DNA of 21,426 bases from a virus. Positions 1-6,639 of this stretch are shown in pieces (position 1 is the stretch's first letter; every line of letters starts with the position of its first letter). The notes below the pieces were generated by a model, which saw nothing but the letters and a program-made list of their open reading frames with translations, searched no databases and was not told the origin of the DNA. The stretch lies in the IMG/VR virus record IMGVR_UViG_3300003409_000290, positions 8,479 through 29,904 of that record. One strand, written 5' to 3'. Position numbers and translations under genes: made by a program.

Positions 1-509
1 TACGTATGAACATCAAACGTATATTGCTTGATGAGTCACTACCGCCAGATAATATGTCAGCTCGATCAGCAACAGAAGTTGTGGAAAGAATGAAAGAGTT
101 ATCACAAAACTTAGGTTCTGCATTTGGTCGACTCATTAATGAAACCATGATTCCATTAGTTTCTAAAATGTTACAGGTGATGGATGAGCGTGGCATTATT
201 AACTTACCATTAAAAGTAAATGGCTTAGAAGTGAAGATTGCACCAGTGGCTCCATTAGCTATGGCACAGAATATGGATGATGTACAAAACATTTTACAAT
301 ATGCACAGATTGCACAAGGTGCTGGTCCAGAAGGTGCAATGACAATCAAGATTGATGAGATGATGGATTACATTGCTGAGAAGCTTGGCGTACCACAAAG
401 GTTACGACCAACACCAACTGAACGAGCTATTGCAAAACAACAAGCAGCACAGATGGCACAAGCAGCACAGCAACAAGAAATGGCCATGGCACAACAACCA
501 CAGGAGTAA
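1..509 (+). CDS. Portal (head-tail connector) protein, C-terminal part, cut by the left window edge
   Basis: The frame stays open to the window edge (first full codon at 3), so the ATG at 6 is probably internal and this is only the last ~168 residues. The part around residues 17-50 (ARSATEVVERMKEL, then GSAFGRLINETMIPLV) resembles the C-terminal region of podovirus head-tail connecting proteins, where helices with alternating E/R/L precede the C-terminal barrel or tail. It ends in a Gln/Ala/Met-rich low-complexity stretch, common at portal C-termini. The portal forms the dodecameric ring at the capsid vertex through which DNA is packaged and ejected. Its place just before scaffold and capsid genes matches T7-like order. 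Family assignment is from recognition of the sequence; the missing N-terminus cannot be checked here. Confidence 0.75.
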   Translation, partial: RMNIKRILLDESLPPDNMSARSATEVVERMKELSQNLGSAFGRLINETMIPLVSKMLQVMDERGIINLPLKVNGLEVKIAPVAPLAMAQNMDDVQNILQYAQIAQGAGPEGAMTIKIDEMMDYIAEKLGVPQRLRPTPTERAIAKQQAAQMAQAAQQQEMAMAQQPQE

Positions 510-512
510 TAT

Positions 513-926
513 ATGAGTGATACAAAAACAGTTCAGATGAAAAAAGCAAGAGAGATTGAAAAGCGTATCTATAAAGATAAGCTTACTGATTATAAAATAA
601 AACTAAAGATGTATCAGGATGATCCACGCAATAAAGTAGATAATCCAAGCGGCGTTTCAGGCATGAAAGATAGATCGCCAAAAAAACCAGTGTCGTTAGT
701 TGGTAATTATGAAAAAAGCTTAAATTATATAGACAAATATAGCAATATGTCTAAAGAAGAAAGAAGTAAACCATCTAATAAAAATCAGTATCAAGAAGCT
801 AAAAATTACGTTGCTTTTATAGCAAAACAAACATCTCATAAAAACATGAATAGAAATAATCGTTCCTTAATGAAAAATGCTCGTGTTGAAAAAGATGGTG
901 TTGATCTTTACGCGGATGAACGATAA
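513..926 (+). CDS. Lysine-rich basic protein of unknown function
   Basis: A 137-residue protein very rich in Lys, Arg, Asn and Ser, without a hydrophobic segment or a motif that I recognise. It begins four bases after the portal stop and ends in a TAATG overlap with the next gene, so it is part of the head operon and probably translated with it. The strong positive charge would suit binding to DNA or to the acidic scaffold, but that is inference. Base composition here (runs of A, few GC codons) is more AT-rich than the following gene, which hints at a different history. Function unknown. Confidence 0.7.
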   Translation: MSDTKTVQMKKAREIEKRIYKDKLTDYKIKLKMYQDDPRNKVDNPSGVSGMKDRSPKKPVSLVGNYEKSLNYIDKYSNMSKEERSKPSNKNQYQEAKNYVAFIAKQTSHKNMNRNNRSLMKNARVEKDGVDLYADER

Positions 927-1189
927 TGGCTGGATGGGAAGATTTACAAGAAGCATTACCTTTAGAACAAGGTGATGGTCTAGAGAAGCGAGACGAGTTA
1001 GATCGTCTTTGTCTACGTGTCCTAGGGGGTGAGGACGGGGAAAAACTAATGAAATGGCTGCGTGATGCAGTCGTTGAGCAACCCGTTGCTTTGCCGGGTA
1101 GCGATCCAAGCTACGCGTTTTACCGTGAAGGACAAAACAGTATAGTAAAGGACTTAGAAGCAAGGCTAATTAGAGCAAGGAAATTATAA
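926..1189 (+). CDS. Bbp19-like small head-module protein
   Basis: An 87-residue protein. The pattern 'LRVLGGEDGEKLMKWLRD' followed by 'YAFYREGQNSIVKDLEARL' resembles the short Bbp19-type phage proteins (family first named in Bordetella phage BPP-1), which have an N-terminal (F/L)xxxxxxxxGxxxLxxL stretch and a C-terminal (R)EGQRSxVxxI helix. These are usually found between portal and scaffold genes; their exact role is not established. The gene is linked by TAATG overlaps to both neighbours. Local GC content (about 1015-1110) is visibly higher than in the preceding gene. The assignment rests on pattern memory and should be treated as moderate. Confidence 0.65.
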   Translation: MAGWEDLQEALPLEQGDGLEKRDELDRLCLRVLGGEDGEKLMKWLRDAVVEQPVALPGSDPSYAFYREGQNSIVKDLEARLIRARKL

Positions 1190-2007
1190 TGGAAGAAACA
1201 CTCGAGCCTAGTGTGGAAACGCAAGAAGAAAGCACTGGCCTACTCGATGGAGCAACACCAACAATCGATGAAGCTAGTACTGAAGATCCACAGAAAGTAG
1301 CAGTAGATCACAGAGATCCTGAGGAACTCAAAGCACAAGAAGAGTTTGCAGTTAATGAAGCAGAAGATGATGAACCGTTAGAGCGACCAGACTGGTGGCC
1401 AGAAAACTTCTGGAAGTCAGATGACGATGCACCGGATCTTGAAGGTATTGCTAAGTCATGGATGGATTTACGCAAACAAATCTCACAAGGTAAACATAAA
1501 GCACCAGCTGATGGTAACTATGACTTAGCTGCATTTGGTGAAATTCCAGAAGATGATCCATTACGTAGTCATGTAGTTGGTTGGGCAGCGCAGTATGGCG
1601 TAAGTCAAGCTGCATTAGATGATCTTGTTGGCGAGGTTGTGCAAAACAACATGCTGGCAGCAGAAACACAACAAGTAAATCTTGAAGAAGAACGTAAATC
1701 TTTAGGTCCTAATGCTGATGCTAGAATCAATGGTATGGTGAAATGGGCATCTAGTTTAGTACAAAAAGGTGTCTGGGGTGAAGATGATTTTGAAGAGTTC
1801 AAGGTAATGGGTGGTACTGCAAAAGGTATCGCTGCTTTAGAAAAACTCAGAGCCTCGTATGAAGGTCGTGTACCTGTAGAAGCAACTCCAGTAGAAGGCG
1901 CACCATCAAAAGAAGAGCTATATCAAATGGTAGCGGATCCTAGATACAATACAGATCCATCCTACCGTCAAAAAGTAGAAAGAGCATTCGCTCAAAACTT
2001 CGGTTAA
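1189..2007 (+). CDS. Capsid assembly scaffolding protein
   Basis: A 272-residue acidic protein. Residues 1-65 are dominated by Glu/Asp/Thr/Pro. Around 65-75 lies ERPDWWPENFW, matching the (R)PEW(L)PEKFW-type motif seen in T7-like capsid assembly proteins; it is followed by a K-rich patch (KQISQGKHK, about 96-104) and a YDL/P segment. The last ~30 residues (LYQMVADPRYNTDP, then a basic helix ending AFAQNFG) match the usual scaffold C-terminus, which in this class contacts the coat protein. The protein would act as a temporary internal core during procapsid assembly and leave before DNA packaging. Its position directly before the capsid gene supports this. It starts in a TAATG overlap with the upstream gene. 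Confidence 0.85.
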   Translation: MEETLEPSVETQEESTGLLDGATPTIDEASTEDPQKVAVDHRDPEELKAQEEFAVNEAEDDEPLERPDWWPENFWKSDDDAPDLEGIAKSWMDLRKQISQGKHKAPADGNYDLAAFGEIPEDDPLRSHVVGWAAQYGVSQAALDDLVGEVVQNNMLAAETQQVNLEEERKSLGPNADARINGMVKWASSLVQKGVWGEDDFEEFKVMGGTAKGIAALEKLRASYEGRVPVEATPVEGAPSKEELYQMVADPRYNTDPSYRQKVERAFAQNFG

Positions 2008-2011
2008 ACGC

Positions 2012-2041
2012 TTGACAATAGGCTTTGTTCCCATGTACAAT
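2012..2041 (+). promoter_or_regulatory. Candidate sigma70-type promoter ahead of the capsid gene
   Basis: A perfect TTGACA (2012-2017) is separated by 18 bases from TACAAT (2036-2041, five of six matches to TATAAT). It lies just after the scaffold stop codon and 150 bases before the capsid ATG, where high capsid expression would need a promoter. The -10 box falls in the loop of a long inverted repeat (2017-2058), so the same bases may have a second role. Confidence 0.55.
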
Positions 2042-2058
2042 CGGGAATGAGGCCTATT
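2017..2058 (+). other. Long hairpin (16-bp stem, 10-base loop) in the capsid leader
   Basis: Left arm 2017-2032 (AATAGGCTTTGTTCCC) pairs with right arm 2043-2058 (GGGAATGAGGCCTATT) without a gap, using 13 Watson-Crick and 3 G-U pairs, around loop ATGTACAATC. No T-run follows, so it is not a typical intrinsic terminator. It could be an RNase III-type processing site in read-through transcripts, a stabilising 5' structure for downstream RNA, or an operator over the promoter. Which of these applies is not visible from sequence. Confidence 0.6.
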
Positions 2059-2191
2059 ACATATTCTTGTAACCCTTAAACGCAAGTAAGCTTGTCGACT
2101 GGCTATCGTAAATAGCAAGCACGGCCCAGATTTCTCTGGCATACCACAGCGATTAATACACAATTTTATTAATTACTATAAGGAGTCAATA
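2059..2191 (+). promoter_or_regulatory. Structured 5' leader of the capsid gene
   Basis: The rest of the 184-base non-coding gap holds two smaller hairpins, GCTAT/ATAGC with loop CGTAA (about 2102-2116) and CCAGA/TCTGG with loop TTTC (2126-2139). It ends in a very AT-rich stretch before a strong Shine-Dalgarno AAGGAG (2180-2185), six bases from the ATG. An unpaired AT-rich approach to a near-consensus ribosome site fits very high translation of the coat protein. Confidence 0.5.
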
Positions 2192-3034
2192 ATGGCTATT
2201 GGTTTATCTAATGCTTTTGTTACCTTATTTGATGCCGAAGTTAAACAGGCTTATCAAGCTAAAGCAGAGCTTGTTGGTGCAGTTAGACAAAGACGTGGCG
2301 TTGAAGGTTCAACAGCAAAATTCCCTAAAGTGGGTAAAGGCGTGGCTACATTACGTGTACCACAAACAGACGTAACACCATTAAATGTGGATTTTTCACA
2401 AGTTACAGCAACAATGCAAGACTGGAATGCTGCAGAGTATTCTGACATCTTCATGCAACAAAAAGTTAACTTTGACGAAAGACAAGAATTAGTACAAGTA
2501 GTTGCTAATGCTATCGGTCGTCGTCAAGATCAGTTAATTATTGATGCATTAGAAGGTTCTGGTACTTCATTGACTGTTGCTAATGACATCGGTGGTACAG
2601 ACACAAACTTAAACGTAGCAAAATTACGTGAAGCTAAAAAACTATTAGACAAAGGTAACGTTCCTCCACAGGATCGTCACGTTGTTTTACATGCTAATAA
2701 CTTAGCTGCACTATTAGGCGAAACAGAAGTAACATCTACTGACTTCAACACTGTTAAAGCTTTAGTATCTGGTGAAATCAATACATACCTAGGTTTCACA
2801 TTCCATGTACTAGGCGATAGAACTGAAGGCGGCTTAACTGTTGATGGTTCTGATGATAGAACTGTATTGGCATTCCATAAAGATGCTCTCGGTTATGCTG
2901 AAGGCATGGGTCCTAAAACTGAAATCAACTACGTACCAGAAAAAACTTCATTCTTAGTGAATGCTATGTTCTCTGCTGGTGCTGTAGCGATTGACGCTGA
3001 AGGTATTGTTAACCTCACATGTCGTGAATCATAA
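2192..3034 (+). CDS. Major capsid protein
   Basis: A 280-residue protein that forms the capsid shell. It resembles the short phage capsid proteins of marine podoviruses (Phage_capsid_2-like, presumed HK97-type fold). The N-terminus is MAIGLSNAFVTLFDAEVKQAYQ, followed by a 'KFPKVGKG' strand region, 'NFDERQELVQVVANAIGRRQDQLIIDAL' as the long spine-type helix (about 115-142), and 'RHVVLHANNLAALLG' mid-protein. Length is shorter than T7 gp10 (about 345) but normal for this group. It lies directly after scaffold, leader and promoter and has the best ribosome site in the window (AAGGAG, spacing 6). Codon use is regular and repetitive, as expected for a highly expressed gene. Family fold is from recognition, not computed. 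Confidence 0.88.
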   Translation: MAIGLSNAFVTLFDAEVKQAYQAKAELVGAVRQRRGVEGSTAKFPKVGKGVATLRVPQTDVTPLNVDFSQVTATMQDWNAAEYSDIFMQQKVNFDERQELVQVVANAIGRRQDQLIIDALEGSGTSLTVANDIGGTDTNLNVAKLREAKKLLDKGNVPPQDRHVVLHANNLAALLGETEVTSTDFNTVKALVSGEINTYLGFTFHVLGDRTEGGLTVDGSDDRTVLAFHKDALGYAEGMGPKTEINYVPEKTSFLVNAMFSAGAVAIDAEGIVNLTCRES

Positions 3035-3045
3035 GGAGATAAATA

Positions 3046-3327
3046 ATGGCTTATTCTAAAGACAATTTACAACCTATTGGTGGTCAGTCTAAAGCTGGTA
3101 ACGCTCCTCAAATGTGGAGCTACACAGCACCTGGCACTGACGCACTTGCTGATATGAATACATCAGGTTACTTTAATGATGCATCATCAGTATTAAAAGT
3201 AGGCGATCTAGTATACTTATGGGACGCATCTGTTCCTACAGCATCACTAGCAGTCGTACTTTCTAATGCTGCTGGCGTTGTTGATGTATCTGACGGTACA
3301 GCAATTGCAGTTACAGACGCTGACTAA
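3046..3327 (+). CDS. Probable capsid decoration or head-stabilising protein
   Basis: A 93-residue protein rich in Ala, Ser, Asp and Val, with short beta-prone segments (VLKVGDLVYLWD, ASLAVVLSNAAGVVDVSDG). It starts 11 bases after the capsid stop with a good AAGGAG ribosome site and is followed by a terminator, so capsid and this gene form a two-gene transcript unit. Small beta-rich proteins in this slot are often decoration proteins on the shell. No specific family is recognised; the role is inferred from location, size and composition. Confidence 0.65.
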   Translation: MAYSKDNLQPIGGQSKAGNAPQMWSYTAPGTDALADMNTSGYFNDASSVLKVGDLVYLWDASVPTASLAVVLSNAAGVVDVSDGTAIAVTDAD

Positions 3328-3345
3328 GTTGTTTAATGCAGATTG

Positions 3346-3370
3346 GGTAGGTACTCCGGTGCCTACCTAT
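3346..3370 (+). terminator. Hairpin terminator after the capsid unit
   Basis: GGTAGGTAC (3346-3354) pairs with GTGCCTACC (3359-3367), a nine-pair stem with one G-U, around the tetraloop TCCG. A short T-rich tail (TATTTG) follows. Its location matches the T7 terminator that follows gene 10. The weak T-run suggests partial termination, so the tail genes would be transcribed at a lower level by read-through. Confidence 0.7.
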
Positions 3371-3392
3371 TTGCACATTTAAAGGAAACAAA

Positions 3393-4007
3393 ATGGCTAC
3401 AGGTGATACCGATATTAAAATATGTTCCGATGCATTACTAATGCTTGGGGCCAATCCAATATCATCATTTACTGAAGGTACAGATGAATCTAACATTTGT
3501 GATCGACTCTATCCAGATATTAAGATTCGTACACTTACAATGTATGACTGGTCATTTTCATTCAAGAAAACACAATTAGGTCGATTAGTTACAATACCGA
3601 CCAATGAATACAAATACGAATATCAACTACCATCTGACATTATCGGCAGACCGAACGCCGTCTATGATGTTGCTGAGGTAGGCGCTTATCCTCGTAGAGA
3701 ATACAGACTCATGGGTGATAAGTTATTAACAGATTATGAAGAAGTATATATTGATTATCAATACAATGTTCCTGAGTTTGCATTGCCACATTACTTTGTG
3801 CAGTTACTTAAATATGAAATGGCTTGGCATCTAGCACTACCAATTACTGATCAGGCAGATAAGTCAGAGTACTGGAGAACAATTTCTGAAGGTACGCCAG
3901 GAGAGAATGGTCGTGGTGGCTACATGAGACAAGCAATGAACATAGATAGTCAAGGCAACCCAACAAATGCAATACAAGATTTCTCATTAATTAATGTGAG
4001 GTACTAA
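3393..4007 (+). CDS. Tail tubular protein A (T7 gp11-like adaptor)
   Basis: A 204-residue protein. The opening 'TDIKICSDALLMLGANPISSFTEGTDESNICDRLYP' is the typical start of gp11-like proteins and related head-completion proteins: a helical bundle in which a 'LLxLGxxPI' motif precedes an 'A(N)xCxxxYP' motif. 'YEYQLPSDI' (about 66-74), 'YRLMGDKLLTDYEEVYIDYQY' and 'LPHYFVQLLKYEMAWHLALPIT' follow in the family order. Twelve copies form the ring between portal and nozzle. The length matches T7 gp11 (196). Start supported by AAAGGAAAC upstream. It overlaps the next gene by TAATG. Confidence 0.88.
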   Translation: MATGDTDIKICSDALLMLGANPISSFTEGTDESNICDRLYPDIKIRTLTMYDWSFSFKKTQLGRLVTIPTNEYKYEYQLPSDIIGRPNAVYDVAEVGAYPRREYRLMGDKLLTDYEEVYIDYQYNVPEFALPHYFVQLLKYEMAWHLALPITDQADKSEYWRTISEGTPGENGRGGYMRQAMNIDSQGNPTNAIQDFSLINVRY

Positions 4008-5977
4008 TGGCTAGGTTTGTTGATATACAAACTAATTTTACAAGTGGTGAGCTTGATCCTCTTGTGCGTTCACGTATTGATCTTGATGCATATAAAAATG
4101 GTTTAGAATCAGCACAAAATGTTGTATGTCAGCCACAAGGTGGTGTGCATAGAAGATCAGGCACTCGATTCCTAACAGAACTTGGTGGCAGTCCAGAGAA
4201 TGGTGTACGTCTTGTACACTTTGAATTTTCAGTTAATGACAGTTACATGTTGGCTTTTACCAACAATCGCATGTACATCTTCAAAGATAAAGTATTACAA
4301 ACAAACATCAATGGTCCCGGGAACGATTACCTTACAACCACAATTGCTAGTGCTAGATTAGATGCAATGTGTTTTACTCAGTCAGCAGACACGTTGATTG
4401 TTGTCGAAGAAGATATGGTACCAAAAAGAATTACCAGGACAAGTGATACGGCTTGGACTATATCTGACATTACATTTGATTCTACACCACAGCATGCATA
4501 CACATTAAGCACCGAAAATACATCAGCAGCTGGTACGCTTACACCAAGTGATGTGTCAGGCAAGATCACGTTGACTTCACAACATAGTATCTTTGATTCT
4601 TCTCATGAAGGTCAATACATTAATGCAGAGCCTCAAGGTCGAGCTAGGATTGTTGAAGTAGTCAGTCCATCTGTAGTCAATGCAGTAACAGAGTTTCCAT
4701 TCTTTGATACAGTGGCTATTGATAATGCAGACTGGGAACTTGAAGAAGGTTATGAAGATGTATGGTCTGTGTCTAAAGGATGGCCCAGAACAGTTACATT
4801 TCACCAAGGACGTTTATTCTTTGGTGGTAGTAAATCAAGACCATCCACCATCTGGGGATCTAAAGTAGGTTTATTTTTTGACTTTAAGCCAGTCGAGGGA
4901 TTAGATGATGATGCTGTAGAAGCCACTCTAGATACCAATACATTCAATGCTATTGTAGACATGATCTCTAGTCGTGACTTACAAATCTTTACATCAGGCG
5001 GTGAGTTTGCTGTTATTCAAGAAGGATTAACACCAATTACACCGACGAGTTTCTTTTTATCCACAACATCACGTAATGGTACCAAGGAAGGTGTACGAGT
5101 TAAACAGCTAGAATCTGGTGTGTTATTTATACAAAGACAAGGTAAGCAATTAGCTGAGATTGCATATTCTGATACATTCTTAACTTATGTTACATCTAAA
5201 ATTTCATTACTCTCTGGTCACTTACTCAAAGGCCCAAAGCGTATGGACTTACGTCGTGCAGTGAATACGGATGAAAACGATTTACTATTTATAGTCAATG
5301 AAGATGACGGCACGATGGCTGTGTTTTCATTACTACGATCACAGAATGTTATTGCTGCATCAGAGTTTACTACACTAGGTAGTTATTTAGATGTAGGTGT
5401 TGATATTACAGATATATACACAATTGTTAAACGGAGCGACAATAGTGTAGATAAGTATTATGTTGAGGTGTTTGAGGAAGATCGATTAACTGACAGTGCA
5501 GTCATTGGTGAAGCAGTCTCTAGTGTAGATGCGTCGCATATCGACGGGGCTACAGTCAATGTGCTGTCAGATGGATTAGTGGAGGAAGATCAAACAGCTG
5601 ATAGTGCAGTCACGTTTACTAACACACCAACTACATCATGCGAAGTTGGACTACCAATTACAGTAGAAGTAAAAACCATGCCGATTGATTTAAGGGTCGT
5701 TGGTGGTACACGTATTGGGTTTAGAAAACGTATTGTTGAAGTAAATGCTTTATTGTATGAAACACAGAACATTGTAATAAACAACAATCTTGTGCCAATC
5801 CGTACGTTAGGATCTGGTGCATTAGATAGTGAGGTACCAACCTTTACTGGAACAAAAGTACTACATGGTATACTAGGATATAGCAATGAAGGTCAGATTA
5901 CAGTAACACAATCTGCACCGTTAAAACTGACATTGCTTGGTTTGGAATATAAAATAGCAACACATCAAGGAACATAA
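4007..5977 (+). CDS. Tail tubular protein B (T7 gp12-like nozzle)
   Basis: A 656-residue, beta-rich protein. The N-terminus (TNFTSGELDPLVRSRIDLDAY, then GLESAQNVVCQPQGGVHRRSGTRFL) is the conserved start of podovirus tail nozzle proteins. Mid-protein 'WPRTVTFHQGRLFFGGSK' (about 265-280) and 'TIWGSKVGLFFDF' are further family landmarks belonging to the propeller region. The hexameric nozzle closes the tail and opens for DNA release. The length is between cyanophage and T7 (794) forms. It begins by overlap with tail tube A and is separated by two bases from the next gene, so the tail proteins are made in order. Confidence 0.9.
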   Translation: MARFVDIQTNFTSGELDPLVRSRIDLDAYKNGLESAQNVVCQPQGGVHRRSGTRFLTELGGSPENGVRLVHFEFSVNDSYMLAFTNNRMYIFKDKVLQTNINGPGNDYLTTTIASARLDAMCFTQSADTLIVVEEDMVPKRITRTSDTAWTISDITFDSTPQHAYTLSTENTSAAGTLTPSDVSGKITLTSQHSIFDSSHEGQYINAEPQGRARIVEVVSPSVVNAVTEFPFFDTVAIDNADWELEEGYEDVWSVSKGWPRTVTFHQGRLFFGGSKSRPSTIWGSKVGLFFDFKPVEGLDDDAVEATLDTNTFNAIVDMISSRDLQIFTSGGEFAVIQEGLTPITPTSFFLSTTSRNGTKEGVRVKQLESGVLFIQRQGKQLAEIAYSDTFLTYVTSKISLLSGHLLKGPKRMDLRRAVNTDENDLLFIVNEDDGTMAVFSLLRSQNVIAASEFTTLGSYLDVGVDITDIYTIVKRSDNSVDKYYVEVFEEDRLTDSAVIGEAVSSVDASHIDGATVNVLSDGLVEEDQTADSAVTFTNTPTTSCEVGLPITVEVKTMPIDLRVVGGTRIGFRKRIVEVNALLYETQNIVINNNLVPIRTLGSGALDSEVPTFTGTKVLHGILGYSNEGQITVTQSAPLKLTLLGLEYKIATHQGT

Positions 5978-5979
5978 TT

Positions 5980-6639
5980 ATGGGAACCGCAGTAGCATTT
6001 AAGGGCGCAACAATGGTTGGCATGAAAGGAGCTGCAGCTACAGCTGGAACTTCTTTATTCAGTGCAGCTGCTGTATCAGCACCTATCGCTAAAGTAGGCG
6101 CATCAATGATGATGAATCCAGCAATTATGACTCCAGGTGGTGGAGGATTATTAGCTGGTGCTGGCACAGTCTTGGATGCAATGAATAAGTATTCTGGCTT
6201 AATATCTACAGGATTTTCTGGATTACAAGCTGTAGGTGCTTACAATCGTGGTCAGTTCATGGAACAACAATATGAAATCCAAGCAGAACAAATGCGAGCC
6301 GATCAAGAAATTAATAGACTTAACTTATTGCGTGCAGCTAATGACAAGACACGTAATTTACTAGCAGTCAATGCAAGTGCATTAGCCGCTGGTTTTGCTA
6401 ATGGGGTAAATGGCTTTGATGGTTCAGTGAAGTTGGTGACGCAGAAAAATGAAGAACGTTACTTACGTGACATTAGTGCATTAGAGTTTAACTCTAAATC
6501 GTCAGAGTTATTTCAAGATGCTCAGTCATCAATGCTTGCTGCTGCCGGTGAAGAAGCTGTGCGTGGTTCTAGGTTTGATGCTTTGTATCATATTGGTAAT
6601 GCTTATAAAATTTATAATGACACAAGGGTTCCAACATAA
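5980..6639 (+). CDS. Internal virion protein, gp14-like
   Basis: A 219-residue protein, similar in length to T7 gp14 (196). Residues 1-75 are rich in Ala, Gly and Met with hydrophobic stretches (FKGATMVGMKGAAATAG, SAAAVSAPIAKVGASMMM); residues 80-140 are helical and charged (QQYEIQAEQMRADQEINRLNLLRAAND). That layout, a hydrophobic N-terminus followed by coiled helix, is typical of the ejected protein that builds the outer-membrane part of the DNA conduit. Order after the nozzle gene and before a ~800-residue protein equals T7 gp14-gp15. Assignment is by composition, size and synteny rather than by a strict motif. Ends in a TAATG overlap with the next gene. Confidence 0.75.
   Translation: MGTAVAFKGATMVGMKGAAATAGTSLFSAAAVSAPIAKVGASMMMNPAIMTPGGGGLLAGAGTVLDAMNKYSGLISTGFSGLQAVGAYNRGQFMEQQYEIQAEQMRADQEINRLNLLRAANDKTRNLLAVNASALAAGFANGVNGFDGSVKLVTQKNEERYLRDISALEFNSKSSELFQDAQSSMLAAAGEEAVRGSRFDALYHIGNAYKIYNDTRVPT

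Noticed and set aside
867-1163. 98-residue minus-strand frame over the Bbp19-like gene
   Set aside because: Spans two coupled + strand genes, no promoter or ribosome site; shadow frame.
2165-2185. Partial similarity to the T7 RNA polymerase promoter (ACTATAAGGAG) before the capsid gene
   Set aside because: About 11 of 17 upstream positions match the T7 consensus, but the area is AT-rich and the GGAG is already explained as the ribosome site. I did not find a convincing second copy before the fibre, phosphoesterase or final gene.
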